From OMIW01 sp044235645 (GTDB lineage Bacteria; Bdellovibrionota_C; UBA2361; OMIW01): 64,000 bases of DNA. The stretch is taken from positions 62,001 to 126,000 of the forward strand of contig JBIIHQ010000005.1 in the NCBI GenBank assembly GCA_044235645.1. The letters run 5' to 3'. The translations under genes and the position numbers were made by a program. The notes beneath the pieces are model-generated. The model did no database searches, had not been told where the DNA came from, and saw only the letters and a program-made list of their open reading frames with translations. Shown here piece after piece: positions 1 to 8,182 of the stretch (position 1 is the stretch's first letter; the number at the start of each line of letters is the position of its first letter).

Positions 1-79
1 CCCATGGGCGATCAGCGGGGAGAAACGCGGCGCAACTCAGCACGATGAGAATGATGAGGGAGTTTACCCAAGGGGTCAT
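1..79 (-). CDS. 5' end of an exported protein (partial)
   Basis: An ATG at 79 reading leftward opens a frame of 26 codons that runs off the window edge. The visible residues form a short N-region, a hydrophobic stretch (NSLIILIVLSC) and an Ala/Pro-containing end, which looks like a Sec signal peptide; a Cys after Leu-Ser leaves a lipoprotein possible. It would be read in the same direction as glyA but downstream of glyA's terminator. Nothing can be said of its function. Confidence 0.4.
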   Translation of the reverse strand, partial: MTPWVNSLIILIVLSCAAFLPADRPW

Positions 80-355
80 GGCACGGGATTCCGGGATAAG
101 AAGCACATCTTGGCGATTAGTCGTTGGGCGATCAGCTTTAAGGCTTATTGACCGCCTCACAATAGTTATATGCTGTTTAACCTGATAGCGGAGCCCTGAA
201 TTTCACGCAATCGTGAAGTGAGACTGATGGAGCAGTTCTTCGGGATAGGGGGAGAATAGGAGAGGGGATTGCCGCAAAGGCCCTCCTAAACGGATAAAGC
301 AAGGACTCCGTTGTGTGAAGGGCCCATCGAGAAGGGGATTTCCCGATGGTTTTTG
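80..355. other. Intergenic stretch, no gene seen
   Basis: This interval lies between the glyA terminator and the partial gene at the left edge. An ORF across it (398 to 177, minus) overlaps the end of glyA and has no family features, so I do not accept it. One hairpin is visible: CCATCG (324-329) pairs with CGATGG (344-349) and is followed by five T on the plus strand, but no plus-strand gene precedes it. Confidence 0.4.
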
Positions 356-389
356 CAAAAAGAGCGCTCTGACGTTCCGAAATCGGAAC
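356..389 (-). terminator. Probable terminator of glyA
   Basis: Just past the glyA stop the minus strand reads GTTCCG-ATTT-CGGAAC (389-374), a perfect 6-bp stem with a 4-base loop. It is followed by the palindrome AGAGCGCTCT and then TTTTT. The stem is short, but the position and T-run fit an intrinsic terminator for glyA. Confidence 0.5.
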
Positions 390-394
390 CCCGC

Positions 395-1888
395 TCAAGC
401 TGGTAGTTCAGGATACAAAGGGAAGCCCTCCAACAGAGCAGTCACCCGTTGCCGGCTCGACTCTTTCACTTGCTCGGAAACCTCCGCCTTGCCCTTGCTG
501 ATCTGCCCTGCGTTCTTTCCTGAATCTATCGTGCCGGGGGTTGTGGCGGCGAGAGCGTCGGTGATGATTGCGGCGACCTCCTTCATCTCTGTGGTTCCAA
601 GGCCGCGAGTAGTGAGAGCGGGGGTGCCGAGTCTCAGTCCACTTGTAAACCACGCACCGTTTGGATCGAATGGAATGGTGTTTCGATTGAGAGTTACCGA
701 GCATTCGCGGAGCGCAATCTCTCCCTGACGTCCGGTTAGTCCGAACCGTTCGGCGATATTGAGGAGAATGAGGTGGTTGTCGGTGCCACCCGAGATGACG
801 GGGACACCAAACGACGCGAATGCTTCGCCGAGCGCCTGCGCATTGTTCACTATCTGACGCGCGTATTCCTGAAAGCTCGGCTGGAGTGCTTCATGAAATG
901 CGACGGCCTTAGCAGCCATGATATGCGAGAGGGGGCCACCAAGGACGTGGGGGCATCCTTTGTTCACGTAGTCGGCAAACTCTTTCTTGCAGAGAACAAT
1001 ACCGCCACGAGGACCACGGAGCGTTTTATGGGTCGTTGACGTGACAATGTGAGCGTGAGCGACGGGGTCATAGTCACCCGTAAATACTTTGCCCGCGACA
1101 AGCCCCGCAAAATGAGCCATGTCGACCATGAATACGGCCCCGACTTCATCTGCGATCTCACGCATCGTAGCGAAGTTAATCTTCCGGGGATACGCGCTGT
1201 AGCCCGCAAGAAGGATCAGAGGCTTGACGGCACGAACCTGTTCACGAAGGGTATCGAGATTGAGAAGGTTGGTGCCTCGCTCGACCTGATACGGGTGCAC
1301 CTCAAACATGATGCTGGAATAATTACGCCGATACCCATGAGTGAGGTGGCCACCGGATCGGAGATCAAACGCCATGATCCGCTGCGACATCATCTCGGCG
1401 CGAAGGGCGTTCCAGGTCTCGGCGTCGAGGTCTTCTGGGTTTGGGTTACCCCGAAGGCTTAAGAATTTCTCCTGAACCCGAGCTGCGAGGATCGCGGTAA
1501 AAGCGACCATGTTGGCATCCGCGCCAGAGTGGGGTTGGACGTACGCATGTTCAGCACCGAAGAGTGAGCAGGCCAACGCGCATGCCGATGCCTCGATGGT
1601 GTCAACGTTATCACACCCTGCGTAAAAGCGGTGATACGGATACCCTTCGGCGTATTTGTCGGTGAGGAGGTTCGCCGCGGCAGCCTGAACGGCAAGCGAT
1701 GAGTAGTTTTCTGAAGCAATCAGTTTGAGGCTTGAGCGTTGGCTCGCAAGTTCAGCAACGATAGCGCCGACGATCTCGGGGGCTTTTTCTCCGATAAGTT
1801 CGAGAGAGGCGAGGAATTGGACGGTGCCCGGATGTACCGATTCGATTGGGGTCGCGCGGAGGTAGGTGTGGAGGGGGGATGAGCTCAT
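395..1888 (-). CDS. glyA: Serine hydroxymethyltransferase, long chlamydial-type form
   Basis: This enzyme makes glycine and 5,10-methylene-tetrahydrofolate from serine, a main source of one-carbon units for the purine genes seen later in the window. The PLP-binding lysine lies in TTHKTLRGPRGG (K288). LIASENY near the N-terminus, QPHSGADAN and VDMAHFAGL are all present. At 497 residues it is about 70-80 longer than the usual bacterial enzyme (about 420). The extra material around residues 140-190 and the C-terminal tail (ending in FPLYPELPA) match the long SHMT that I recall from Chlamydiae. The start is an ATG with AAGGAG five bases upstream. It is a single-gene unit between two terminators. 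Confidence 0.95.
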   Translation of the reverse strand: MSSSPLHTYLRATPIESVHPGTVQFLASLELIGEKAPEIVGAIVAELASQRSSLKLIASENYSSLAVQAAAANLLTDKYAEGYPYHRFYAGCDNVDTIEASACALACSLFGAEHAYVQPHSGADANMVAFTAILAARVQEKFLSLRGNPNPEDLDAETWNALRAEMMSQRIMAFDLRSGGHLTHGYRRNYSSIMFEVHPYQVERGTNLLNLDTLREQVRAVKPLILLAGYSAYPRKINFATMREIADEVGAVFMVDMAHFAGLVAGKVFTGDYDPVAHAHIVTSTTHKTLRGPRGGIVLCKKEFADYVNKGCPHVLGGPLSHIMAAKAVAFHEALQPSFQEYARQIVNNAQALGEAFASFGVPVISGGTDNHLILLNIAERFGLTGRQGEIALRECSVTLNRNTIPFDPNGAWFTSGLRLGTPALTTRGLGTTEMKEVAAIITDALAATTPGTIDSGKNAGQISKGKAEVSEQVKESSRQRVTALLEGFPLYPELPA

Positions 1889-2047
1889 GGCTGCTCCTTT
1901 GAGAGGTGAAAGACCCTCGAAAACCTAGCAAGAAAAGGGGTAAAAGTATACACCACGGATCGATACTCGATGTCACATGAGGAGGGCATCGTCACCCGTG
2001 CGAGCAGGGAATTTGTGGAGAAGCTTCATGACGAATTGGACCGTCAT

Positions 2048-2091
2048 GAAAAGAGGAGCTGGGTTGCTTCTCGTAGAGAAAACAACCCAGC
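2048..2091 (-). terminator. Terminator of the Ca2+/H+ antiporter gene
   Basis: GCTGGGTTG (2058-2066) pairs perfectly with CAACCCAGC (2083-2091), with a nested TTCTC/GAGAA stem in the loop. On the minus strand the hairpin is followed by TCCTCTTTTC. It begins about 34 bases after the antiporter stop and separates that gene from glyA. Confidence 0.75.
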
Positions 2092-2124
2092 ACAACTCAC
2101 CCCCACTGTGGAGGAGAGCTAATC

Positions 2125-3288
2125 TCACCCGACGAAGAACATCAAGCCCCAGGTGAGGAGGGCCACGATGATGAGGAGGCCACCTTCAGCCCAGTTGAAG
2201 GTTCCATCTTGCGACACCTTGTCCCAGAGGGAGAAGGATATCAGCAGAGGAACCCCGTGGACCGGATCGACGGCGAGCGATGCGGGCTGTCCGATTGCGA
2301 TCGCATAAAGCGCGAAGACCGGGAGCACGAACATCATCAGCTGGATCGAGGAACCAACGATGATACCAGTCGCAAGCGCCATCTTGCCTTGGGTGGCTGA
2401 GCTGATCGCTGACCAGTGCTCAGCGATACCTCCCGCGAGGGCAACCACGACGAAGGCCACAAAGCCTTCTCGGAGCCCAATCGCTTCGGCTGCCGGCTGC
2501 AGGACCCCGACGAAGAAGTCGGACTCCAACCCAACCCCGATCGCAATAAGGCCAAGGAAGGCCACCCAAACGTAAGTCGGCCAGCCGTAACCAGTGTCGC
2601 CTTCGCTCGCCTCCTCGAATTCTCCCTCACCAACGCCAGTCTCCTCGAAGGATTTAGCGTCCGTTACCAGGGAGAAGCCCAGGTAGAGGCCGTAAACGGC
2701 AAGGCTCGCCAAAGCCCCCACCATGGTCGGAAGATTTCCGAGCGCCTCAAGGCCAAGAGCTCCCACCACGGATGGAATGAGGAGTACTGAGGCCCCTGTC
2801 CATAGGACAGTCGATCCCATCTGAGCAGCACTCAGATGGACTCGGAGGTCACGACGACGGCGGCCGGCGATAGAGATACTCACCAATCCTCCGAGGAGGA
2901 GAGATAGACCTCCGACCAAGAGGAGGTTCCCGAAGACCCCTCCAAGAATCGAAATTTTCATGAGGGGAAAGAGTCCCTCGCGAATTGCGATAAGACCCAA
3001 TATGAGCTCTGTGGCATTGCCGAAAGTTGCATTTAGCAGTGCCCCGACACCAGACCCAACCCGCTCCCCAACCACCTCCGTTGCATCGCCGAGCATCTTC
3101 GCCAAGGCGATTATGCAGACGAATGCTACCACAAAGCTGATGCGCGGATCTCCGTGGAATGATTCCAGCGCGATCGACCCACCGGCCGAGAGAACCAGAG
3201 TCCAGAACATTGGACCAAGGGCCTTGAGAGAAAATCCCTCAGTTCGACCCTCTTGGATTGCCTCAATGGTCATCCTACAAAAAAACAT
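2125..3288 (-). CDS. Ca2+/H+ antiporter (CAX/ChaA family)
   Basis: This is an inner-membrane antiporter of the Ca2+:cation antiporter superfamily that exports Ca2+ in exchange for protons. The 387-residue chain has about 11 hydrophobic segments in two homologous halves split by an acidic stretch (EETGVGEGEFEEASEGDTG). The first alpha repeat carries the family signature GNATELI. The second has GIAEHWSAI and GSSIQLMMF, close to the usual GNxxEHxxAI but with the Asn replaced. The start is ATG at 3288; a second ATG at 3273 is possible and neither has a strong Shine-Dalgarno sequence. With the P-type ATPase at 29.5 kb this is one of two probable Ca2+ exporters here. The exact ion is inferred. Confidence 0.88.
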   Translation of the reverse strand: MFFCRMTIEAIQEGRTEGFSLKALGPMFWTLVLSAGGSIALESFHGDPRISFVVAFVCIIALAKMLGDATEVVGERVGSGVGALLNATFGNATELILGLIAIREGLFPLMKISILGGVFGNLLLVGGLSLLLGGLVSISIAGRRRRDLRVHLSAAQMGSTVLWTGASVLLIPSVVGALGLEALGNLPTMVGALASLAVYGLYLGFSLVTDAKSFEETGVGEGEFEEASEGDTGYGWPTYVWVAFLGLIAIGVGLESDFFVGVLQPAAEAIGLREGFVAFVVVALAGGIAEHWSAISSATQGKMALATGIIVGSSIQLMMFVLPVFALYAIAIGQPASLAVDPVHGVPLLISFSLWDKVSQDGTFNWAEGGLLIIVALLTWGLMFFVG

Positions 3289-3647
3289 TACAGAAAGGAT
3301 ATCGAGTCCCTAAAAGCTAGTCTACTTCTGGCGAAAATAAAAATGTGAGGGAAGTACGGGGTAATAGTTCGTTGATTCAGAAAAAGAGAGGGCTAATGAC
3401 ACGTTGAGCACTGTCAAAATGGCTGACTCGAATACGTCATCCGCGATGTGTGAGAGATATTCGGAGAGGACCATCCGATGAGCACGCTCGGGGCCGGGTG
3501 GCCGACACGCAATGTCCTTGGTGAGGAACCGCACGGGATTGCGCCCTTTGCAGTCGTTCGAGATACATTCGGCAGATGTCGCCGTAACGAAAAAAGGGGA
3601 CATGGGAGGGGCATTGCCTCTCCCATGTCATCTCAAGCGCTGAGCGC
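3289..3647. other. Intergenic region between pentapeptide gene and antiporter
   Basis: This stretch of 359 bases contains the terminator at 3590-3629 and, presumably, the antiporter promoter. Three overlapping minus-strand ORFs here (up to 93 codons) share the same DNA in different frames and show no recognisable domain. I call no gene. Confidence 0.5.
3590..3629 (-). terminator. Terminator of the pentapeptide-repeat gene
   Basis: GACATGGGAG (3599-3608) pairs with CTCCCATGTC (3620-3629). On the minus strand the stem is followed by CCCC and then TTTTTT. It starts about 20 bases after the stop of the gene at 3648-4784. Confidence 0.8.
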
Positions 3648-4784
3648 TTAAGTATGGGGGTTGTTTTTTCGCCAGTGTTTGGCGAGAACCTCCGTACCAT
3701 CGGAGAGGCATATGATTGCCTCTAAGATAGTTGTTTTGGAATAACCTGTCCCGTTCGCCTCTATGAAGGAGTAGAGGTCGGGAGTCATTCGAGCCCTCGT
3801 AAAGTCGCAGTTGTGGAACTGCGTATACCAGAACTCCTCATGGACGGTGGACCCGTAGTACCTCGCGCCAGCCAGTTCGCGATCCGAGAGGTAGACTCTC
3901 AGTTCACGAAGATCGGCTTCTCGGAAGCCGCACTCACGGAACTGTGACCCTATAAAGTTCGCTGCTCGAAGGTCAGCCTTGGAAAAGTTGACCTGTTCCC
4001 AGGACGCCCAGCTGAAGTCTACCTCCTGCAGCATCCCGTTTACCTTGCACCCCGAGATGAGGTGCGTCAGCTCGTGCAGCTTGATCGGTCGCAACGCTAT
4101 GGGAGCGCGTTCCGAGTGATTCTCTCGAGGATCGACGAACGGAAGACCTTTCGGACGTCCGCTCTGATCGAGCTCGAACTGACCCGGAATGGCGGTGAAA
4201 GCTAAGACCTTCAGCGCATGGCACTTCGTCAAAGCGACGAACAGTTGGCCCAACTCATCTGGCCTTATCGCTTCCCGGGAGCGGGTAAGCACGAAGGACA
4301 CTTGGCTCGTAAGAGCATCCGCTATTACGGGGTTTGCCACGAGCCTATCTTCGGGAAAAAGTCGCCCCAACACGGAGTCGAAGAGCTCCGTGGTCACCGT
4401 GTTAAGAGAGAGAACTCTCGTCACCCGGTACACGCGCACCCCAATGATGGTCTGGTAAACCAGCACGGGAAGGTTTGTCACGACGACAAACCATTCGCCC
4501 CAGCTCCCGAATTCGTTCTCGGGGGCCTCACGAGCGGCCGCAAGGGCATCAGTGGTGCCACTTAACACGAGAACGGCCACGAGGGCAGAGCTTGCGATAA
4601 CTGCCACCTGAACCCGCCGCTCACCGACCGCCTTCCACACCTCAATGCCCAGGTTAGGCCAAGCCAGCCGGGCAATCAATCCTTGGGCGGACAAGAGCAC
4701 AACCGCCCAAAGAGCAGTCTTCACGTTCCCTGCGAATGCCACACAGGCAATCGGGAGTAGAAGAATTACGAGCCGCAAAACCAT
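3648..4784 (-). CDS. Membrane protein with C-terminal pentapeptide repeats
   Basis: Function unknown. The 378-residue chain begins with hydrophobic segments at about residues 1-20, 20-45 and 57-80, with another near 95-115. A cytoplasmic-looking middle region of about 120 residues follows. From about residue 225 come degenerate pentapeptide repeats of the A(D/N)LxX type (SKADLRAANFIGSQF, FREADLRELRVY, NCDFTRARM), which fold as a right-handed beta-helix. Membrane-anchored pentapeptide proteins often act as scaffolds. It is a monocistronic unit with its own terminator. It is transcribed away from the CheY-motif gene at 4969, and the two starts are 184 bases apart. Confidence 0.65.
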   Translation of the reverse strand: MVLRLVILLLPIACVAFAGNVKTALWAVVLLSAQGLIARLAWPNLGIEVWKAVGERRVQVAVIASSALVAVLVLSGTTDALAAAREAPENEFGSWGEWFVVVTNLPVLVYQTIIGVRVYRVTRVLSLNTVTTELFDSVLGRLFPEDRLVANPVIADALTSQVSFVLTRSREAIRPDELGQLFVALTKCHALKVLAFTAIPGQFELDQSGRPKGLPFVDPRENHSERAPIALRPIKLHELTHLISGCKVNGMLQEVDFSWASWEQVNFSKADLRAANFIGSQFRECGFREADLRELRVYLSDRELAGARYYGSTVHEEFWYTQFHNCDFTRARMTPDLYSFIEANGTGYSKTTILEAIICLSDGTEVLAKHWRKNNPHT

Positions 4785-4968
4785 TAAAAAAAAGCAGACT
4801 TCCCAATGGTATCCACATCAAATCAAGCTAGTCAATTTTTTGATATTGAACAGACGGGCCCTGCGAGAAATATCTCCGAATAATCCGGAATTATCTCAGT
4901 CTCACCGAGCGGCGCTCGACTAGCTGGTCCAAGTAGCCTAAAATAGGCCTCTGTTGCTCTCAAAGGTT

Positions 4969-5610
4969 ATGGGACAAATTAAAGAGGTTTCTGCATGCTT
5001 CGGACTCGACCACTTGGCGATGACCGACGATGGAGCGGTCTTCGATGCCGTGGTCGCGATTGTGTCTGCCCTGGACATTGCGGATCTCGTCAATGTGATT
5101 GGCGTTGATACTGAGGCTCAGGCAAAGCTCCGAGCCGCCCACGGGGGGTTAGCGTTTTGCCTCGACAAAACGGAATCGCCCGCGGAAGCCATATCACAGT
5201 TCGAAAGATTCCTCAGTAAAAAGGGTGAATCGGTCGCCTTCATGGGTGAGATTTTTCGCCTGGTGGTCGATAAGAGGCCTTATGAGACTCCTCAGTCGAT
5301 TAAGGATAAAGGTAGTGGACCTCCACAGCCCGCGACCGCCCCCTCGCCGATAGCGAAGGCGTTAAGTTTGCCAAATGCGGAGCCGAGCGATCCGATTGAC
5401 CAGTTATTCGCTGGTTTAGGCGGGAATGCTTCTCCTTCTTGTCCGCGGAGCAAATCCGAGTCGAGGTCATTCCCATCATCGTCGGATGGGGCGGATGATA
5501 TCGATCGACTTCTCAACGGGTCGAATTCATCAACGAAGCCTACTTTAGAGCCGAGAGGTGTTAGCGAGCCGGACGAAATCGGTGAGCTCTTGAAAAGCCA
5601 CGGTTTCTGA
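4969..5610 (+). CDS. Small protein with three CheZ/FliM-like DxIxxLL motifs
   Basis: No named family recognised. From the ATG it has 213 residues: a helical, mostly hydrophilic N-terminal half (about 1-105), then a Pro/Ser-rich low-complexity linker that carries three short acidic-hydrophobic motifs. These are DPIDQLFAGLG (about 141-151), DDIDRLLNG (176-184) and the extreme C-terminus DEIGELLKSHGF (202-213). The last closely resembles the CheY-binding tail of CheZ (E. coli ...VDDLLDSLGF); the first two resemble the CheY-binding N-terminus of FliM (EIDALL). A docking or scaffold role for CheY-like receivers is inference. A TTG at 4954 is an alternative start. A strong terminator follows. Confidence 0.6.
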   Translation: MGQIKEVSACFGLDHLAMTDDGAVFDAVVAIVSALDIADLVNVIGVDTEAQAKLRAAHGGLAFCLDKTESPAEAISQFERFLSKKGESVAFMGEIFRLVVDKRPYETPQSIKDKGSGPPQPATAPSPIAKALSLPNAEPSDPIDQLFAGLGGNASPSCPRSKSESRSFPSSSDGADDIDRLLNGSNSSTKPTLEPRGVSEPDEIGELLKSHGF

Positions 5611-5654
5611 TCGGGCTTGAGGGTTTCGGCACGGTTTTCTCTAAGGTCAGATTA

Positions 5655-5692
5655 TTGGACGGGTGTCACTGCATCCGTCCAACACTTTTTTT
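5655..5692 (+). terminator. Terminator of the CheZ-tail-like gene
   Basis: TTGGACGG (5655-5662) pairs perfectly with CCGTCCAA (5675-5682), with further TG/CA pairing in the loop. Seven T follow at 5686-5692. It makes the upstream gene monocistronic, so the vWA gene has its own promoter. Confidence 0.85.
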
Positions 5693-6006
5693 CTGGGCAA
5701 TTTCCTCGCCATCCACTCGAGAGCCGTGCCTCATAAAGTACAAATTGTTTTATTCGGTCGAGATTCTTGTTCCGATTTGTGGGGCACTCTCCGATTCAGA
5801 AATCACTATTTCCTCAACAGCGGAGCGAGGTGCTCACATAATCGAGGTTTTACCTCCAATGAGGAAACAATCCTTATGCAACAGGCGATTACTTGGTGGT
5901 GATGGGGTTCTAATGGGCCCGGGAGTGGCGGATCCGGAAAACAGCCAGGAGGTATTGCTAAAGAAGCTTAAGCGAGGTATTATTTTGACAGTGTTTTATT
6001 GGTTTT
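5693..6006. other. Intergenic region upstream of the vWA gene
   Basis: These 314 bases lie between a terminator and the vWA start. Short plus-strand ORFs here overlap the terminator and have no domain features. A TTGACA at about 5987 sits too close to the ATG at 6007 to serve with a normal -10. I see no clear promoter, riboswitch or small gene. Confidence 0.4.
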
Positions 6007-6618
6007 ATGGCAGTCAAGCAGGCTAACTACTTCGTCATCATCGACGGCAGTGGTTCGATGAGGGAACCAGCTGGTGCTGGTTTTTCCGGGTCGCGATGGG
6101 AGGCCGTAGCGGAGGTAGCTTCCAGCGTTGCACACGAGGTGGCTGAGAGCGACCCCGATGGCATCGATGTGATAGTGTTCCAAAGTGGGCAAATCAAGGC
6201 GTTCCGCAATCAAACTGATGGAGCTTCCGTCAGCCAAATTTTTCGGACGATGAGGCCGTTTGGTGGCACTCCGCTTCATCTTGCGGTGAAGGACGTGGTG
6301 GACCAATTCGTCGGTCAGAGGAGTGATGTCGAGCCTTCTTTCGCCATCATCCTTACGGACGGTGAGCCGGATGACCCGAAGGCAGTCGTGTCTGAAATTA
6401 AGCGGGCGGGCGACTTTATGAAGGCGAAAAACTTGCCTGACGAGGTCTTTACCCTCTGGTTCATCCAAATCGGTGATGACCCTAAGGGAACAGGGTACCT
6501 CAGACTCCTGGACGATCAGATCGCGTCTTTGGTCGGCTATGACCTTGTTGATACGACCCCGGTCAACGAGGTCTCAAGCGACATCGAGGCGATGATCCTC
6601 AAGGCGATTGCTGATTGA
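6007..6618 (+). CDS. von Willebrand factor A domain protein (TerF/TerY-like)
   Basis: The protein is 203 residues and almost wholly one cytoplasmic vWA domain with an intact metal-ion-dependent adhesion site: DGSGSM at about 13-18, the Thr in FGGTPL near 83, and the Asp in LTDGEPDD near 117. The SRWEA motif after the first loop and the ending AMILKAIAD match the stand-alone vWA proteins found beside tellurite-resistance (Ter) genes in cyanobacteria and others. There is no signal peptide. Such proteins bind a divalent metal and act as assembly platforms. A terB-like gene and pspA lie immediately beyond, on the opposite strand. Its precise partner is unknown. Confidence 0.8.
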   Translation: MAVKQANYFVIIDGSGSMREPAGAGFSGSRWEAVAEVASSVAHEVAESDPDGIDVIVFQSGQIKAFRNQTDGASVSQIFRTMRPFGGTPLHLAVKDVVDQFVGQRSDVEPSFAIILTDGEPDDPKAVVSEIKRAGDFMKAKNLPDEVFTLWFIQIGDDPKGTGYLRLLDDQIASLVGYDLVDTTPVNEVSSDIEAMILKAIAD

Positions 6619-6651
6619 CCCTTGCGGTTGAGTCGCATAGCTGACTCAGAA

Positions 6652-6691
6652 GGAGAGCCCTACCAAGTTGGTAAGGCTCTCCTTTTCTTTT
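6652..6691 (+). terminator. Terminator of the vWA gene
   Basis: GGAGAGCCCTACC (6652-6664) pairs with GGTAAGGCTCTCC (6670-6682) around an AAGTT loop, with a single C-A mismatch. TTTTCTTTT follows at 6683-6691. It is a textbook intrinsic terminator 33 bases after the stop codon. Confidence 0.92.
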
Positions 6692-6827
6692 ATTGGTCGC
6701 ATAGTTCGCGGCGGCCTCTGTACTCAAGAATCAGTTGTCTAACTCTTCCGACTTACATCGCTTGTTATCGATATTCCCACCTGCCTCAAATCAAGTCAGG
6801 GAGAACCATTGATGGGGACTCGAAGGG

Positions 6828-6866
6828 AAAAAAAAGGGACAAGAAAGCCGAAGCTTTCAAGTCCCT
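6828..6866 (-). terminator. Terminator of the terB-like/pspA operon
   Basis: On the minus strand AGGGAC-TT-GAAAGC closes a TTCG tetraloop with GCTTTC-TT-GTCCCT and runs into eight T (plus-strand A8 at 6828-6835). It lies about 55 bases past the pspA stop. The interval 6619-6919 is filled by this and the facing terminator; I see no gene in it. Confidence 0.94.
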
Positions 6867-6919
6867 GGTTCCCTTTCAGGAACAACTCGAGCGGCATGGT
6901 CCGCTTTTTATCAACCCTG

Positions 6920-7681
6920 TTAGGGGTTAGCCTGGTGCTGAGCTGTCTCGGCGAAGAGAACATCCAGCGGGTCGTCAGCCGCGGCCGGAAGTGCCTGCGC
7001 TGAACTCGGAGGAAGAGCTCCGGCGGTTCCTGAAAGCTTCCCTTTCAGGGCCGCCAATTCGTCATCGACAGAGCATTCGTCGAGACGGGCGAATTGGCTC
7101 TCGAGGTCGGAGCCTGCCAGCTCGGCGAGAGCCTGCCCCCGGGCCTCTTGCTGAAGCACCTTTTCCTCCATGGCCTGAAAGGCCGCCATTGCCCCATCGG
7201 TGCTGACACCGCTGAGGACCCCCTGAAGGTTTTGCTGGGCCTCTGCCGCTTGGTGGCGGGCCTTGAGCATCTCCTTCTTGGTGCGGGCTTCAGCGATCTT
7301 CCCTTCAAGAGCGGCCAGGCTCTTTCTGAGAGAAGTGACCTGTTGCTCTTGCACAGCCAGGCTGGCTTTGAGCGTTGCCGCAGAGTCAGCTTCCGCCTTT
7401 CTGCGTGCGAGGGCCTCTCTCGCCAGATCCTCCTCCCCCTTTTGAAGAGCGATCTCCGCCCGCTCGTACCACGTGCGGGCGTTCTCATCAGCAGTTTGCC
7501 ACTGCTGTTGAAGCCGCTTCTGTGAGGCAATCGCCGTGGCTACCGCCTGCCGAAGCTTGACGAGGTCGGCCTGCATATCCTCCACGGCTTGATCCAGAAT
7601 GAGAGCTGGATTTTCTGCCGCTGATATTGCAGCGTTCGCGTTCGCACGGAAAAGTCGCGCGATTCGTCCAAACAGTCCCAT
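6920..7681 (-). CDS. PspA/IM30 (Vipp1) family membrane-stress protein
   Basis: This is a peripheral inner-membrane protein of the ESCRT-III-like PspA/IM30 superfamily that oligomerises on damaged or stressed membranes. The 253-residue chain opens with the amphipathic helix GLFGRIARLFRANAN and ALILDQAVEDMQADL. Long charged coiled-coil segments follow at about 30-150, then a Gly/Pro/Ala-rich tail (about 215-253). The start is ATG with GAGGG eight bases upstream. It is the second gene of an operon with a terB-like gene 42 bases upstream. Whether it is the classical PspA or a Vipp1-like paralogue cannot be decided here, so I give no symbol. Confidence 0.88.
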   Translation of the reverse strand: MGLFGRIARLFRANANAAISAAENPALILDQAVEDMQADLVKLRQAVATAIASQKRLQQQWQTADENARTWYERAEIALQKGEEDLAREALARRKAEADSAATLKASLAVQEQQVTSLRKSLAALEGKIAEARTKKEMLKARHQAAEAQQNLQGVLSGVSTDGAMAAFQAMEEKVLQQEARGQALAELAGSDLESQFARLDECSVDDELAALKGKLSGTAGALPPSSAQALPAAADDPLDVLFAETAQHQANP

Positions 7682-7723
7682 GATAAAACCCTCGGTGAAG
7701 TGAACGTAAATGACGCACCTGAA

Positions 7724-8182
7724 TCAGGCGTTCTCGGGTATTCCAGTCAGTGAACGGAATGCCGCTGATGCTCCAGCCGTGAGGCAGGTATAGAGACAGG
7801 CAAGAGTCGCAGACTCTTTATCCGTTACCTCACCGTCGCTCCCGATAATGTCCTGAGCGGCGGAGATGATAACGTCTCTCTGGGGCGAGGCTTGAGAAAT
7901 CGCCTCGAAGTTGAGACGCAGGAGTGCGGCCAGCTTCGTGAGCTCCTCTAAACCACCACCGATCGCAGCGAAGCTCGCGGCGACCAATTCCTGAGCGCGC
8001 GCCTCGGTGTACCGGGCGAGCACGGTCCTGTCGTCGTCAGAAAGTTCGAAAGCGGCGCGGCGAATCGCCTCTTCAGCTTTCGCTACCTCCTCAGGCTTCA
8101 CCTGGTCATCCGCTGCCATAGCGAGCGCCAAGCTCTCAACGAAGCCCATCACCTCGCTTCCATATCGTTCGGAAAGCTTCAT
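7724..8182 (-). CDS. TerB-like (tellurite-resistance-type) helical protein
   Basis: From the ATG at 8182 this is a 152-residue all-helical soluble protein. It has two acidic helix-turn elements typical of the TerB fold: AMAADDQVKPEEVAKAE (about 20-36) and IGSDGEVTDKESA (about 109-121), and the latter closely resembles the usual IGKSDGDxxxxE. TerB-fold proteins bind metal and membrane-associated partners in Ter stress systems. It is the first gene of an operon with pspA. An in-frame TTG at 8236 would add 18 residues but is less likely; neither start has a strong Shine-Dalgarno sequence. The function is inferred from fold and context. Confidence 0.68.
   Translation of the reverse strand: MKLSERYGSEVMGFVESLALAMAADDQVKPEEVAKAEEAIRRAAFELSDDDRTVLARYTEARAQELVAASFAAIGGGLEELTKLAALLRLNFEAISQASPQRDVIISAAQDIIGSDGEVTDKESATLACLYTCLTAGASAAFRSLTGIPENA

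Noticed and set aside
177..398. 73-codon minus-strand ORF
   Set aside because: It overlaps the glyA stop and terminator, and its residues show no domain or signal.
1889..2047. Glycine or THF riboswitch before glyA
   Set aside because: The leader is short and I see no arrangement of conserved helices; only a candidate TATACT box is present.
5655..6026. 123-codon plus-strand ORF
   Set aside because: It starts inside a strong terminator hairpin and overlaps the start of the vWA gene.
6622..6930. 102-codon plus-strand ORF
   Set aside because: It covers two facing terminators and the end of pspA; composition is that of non-coding DNA.
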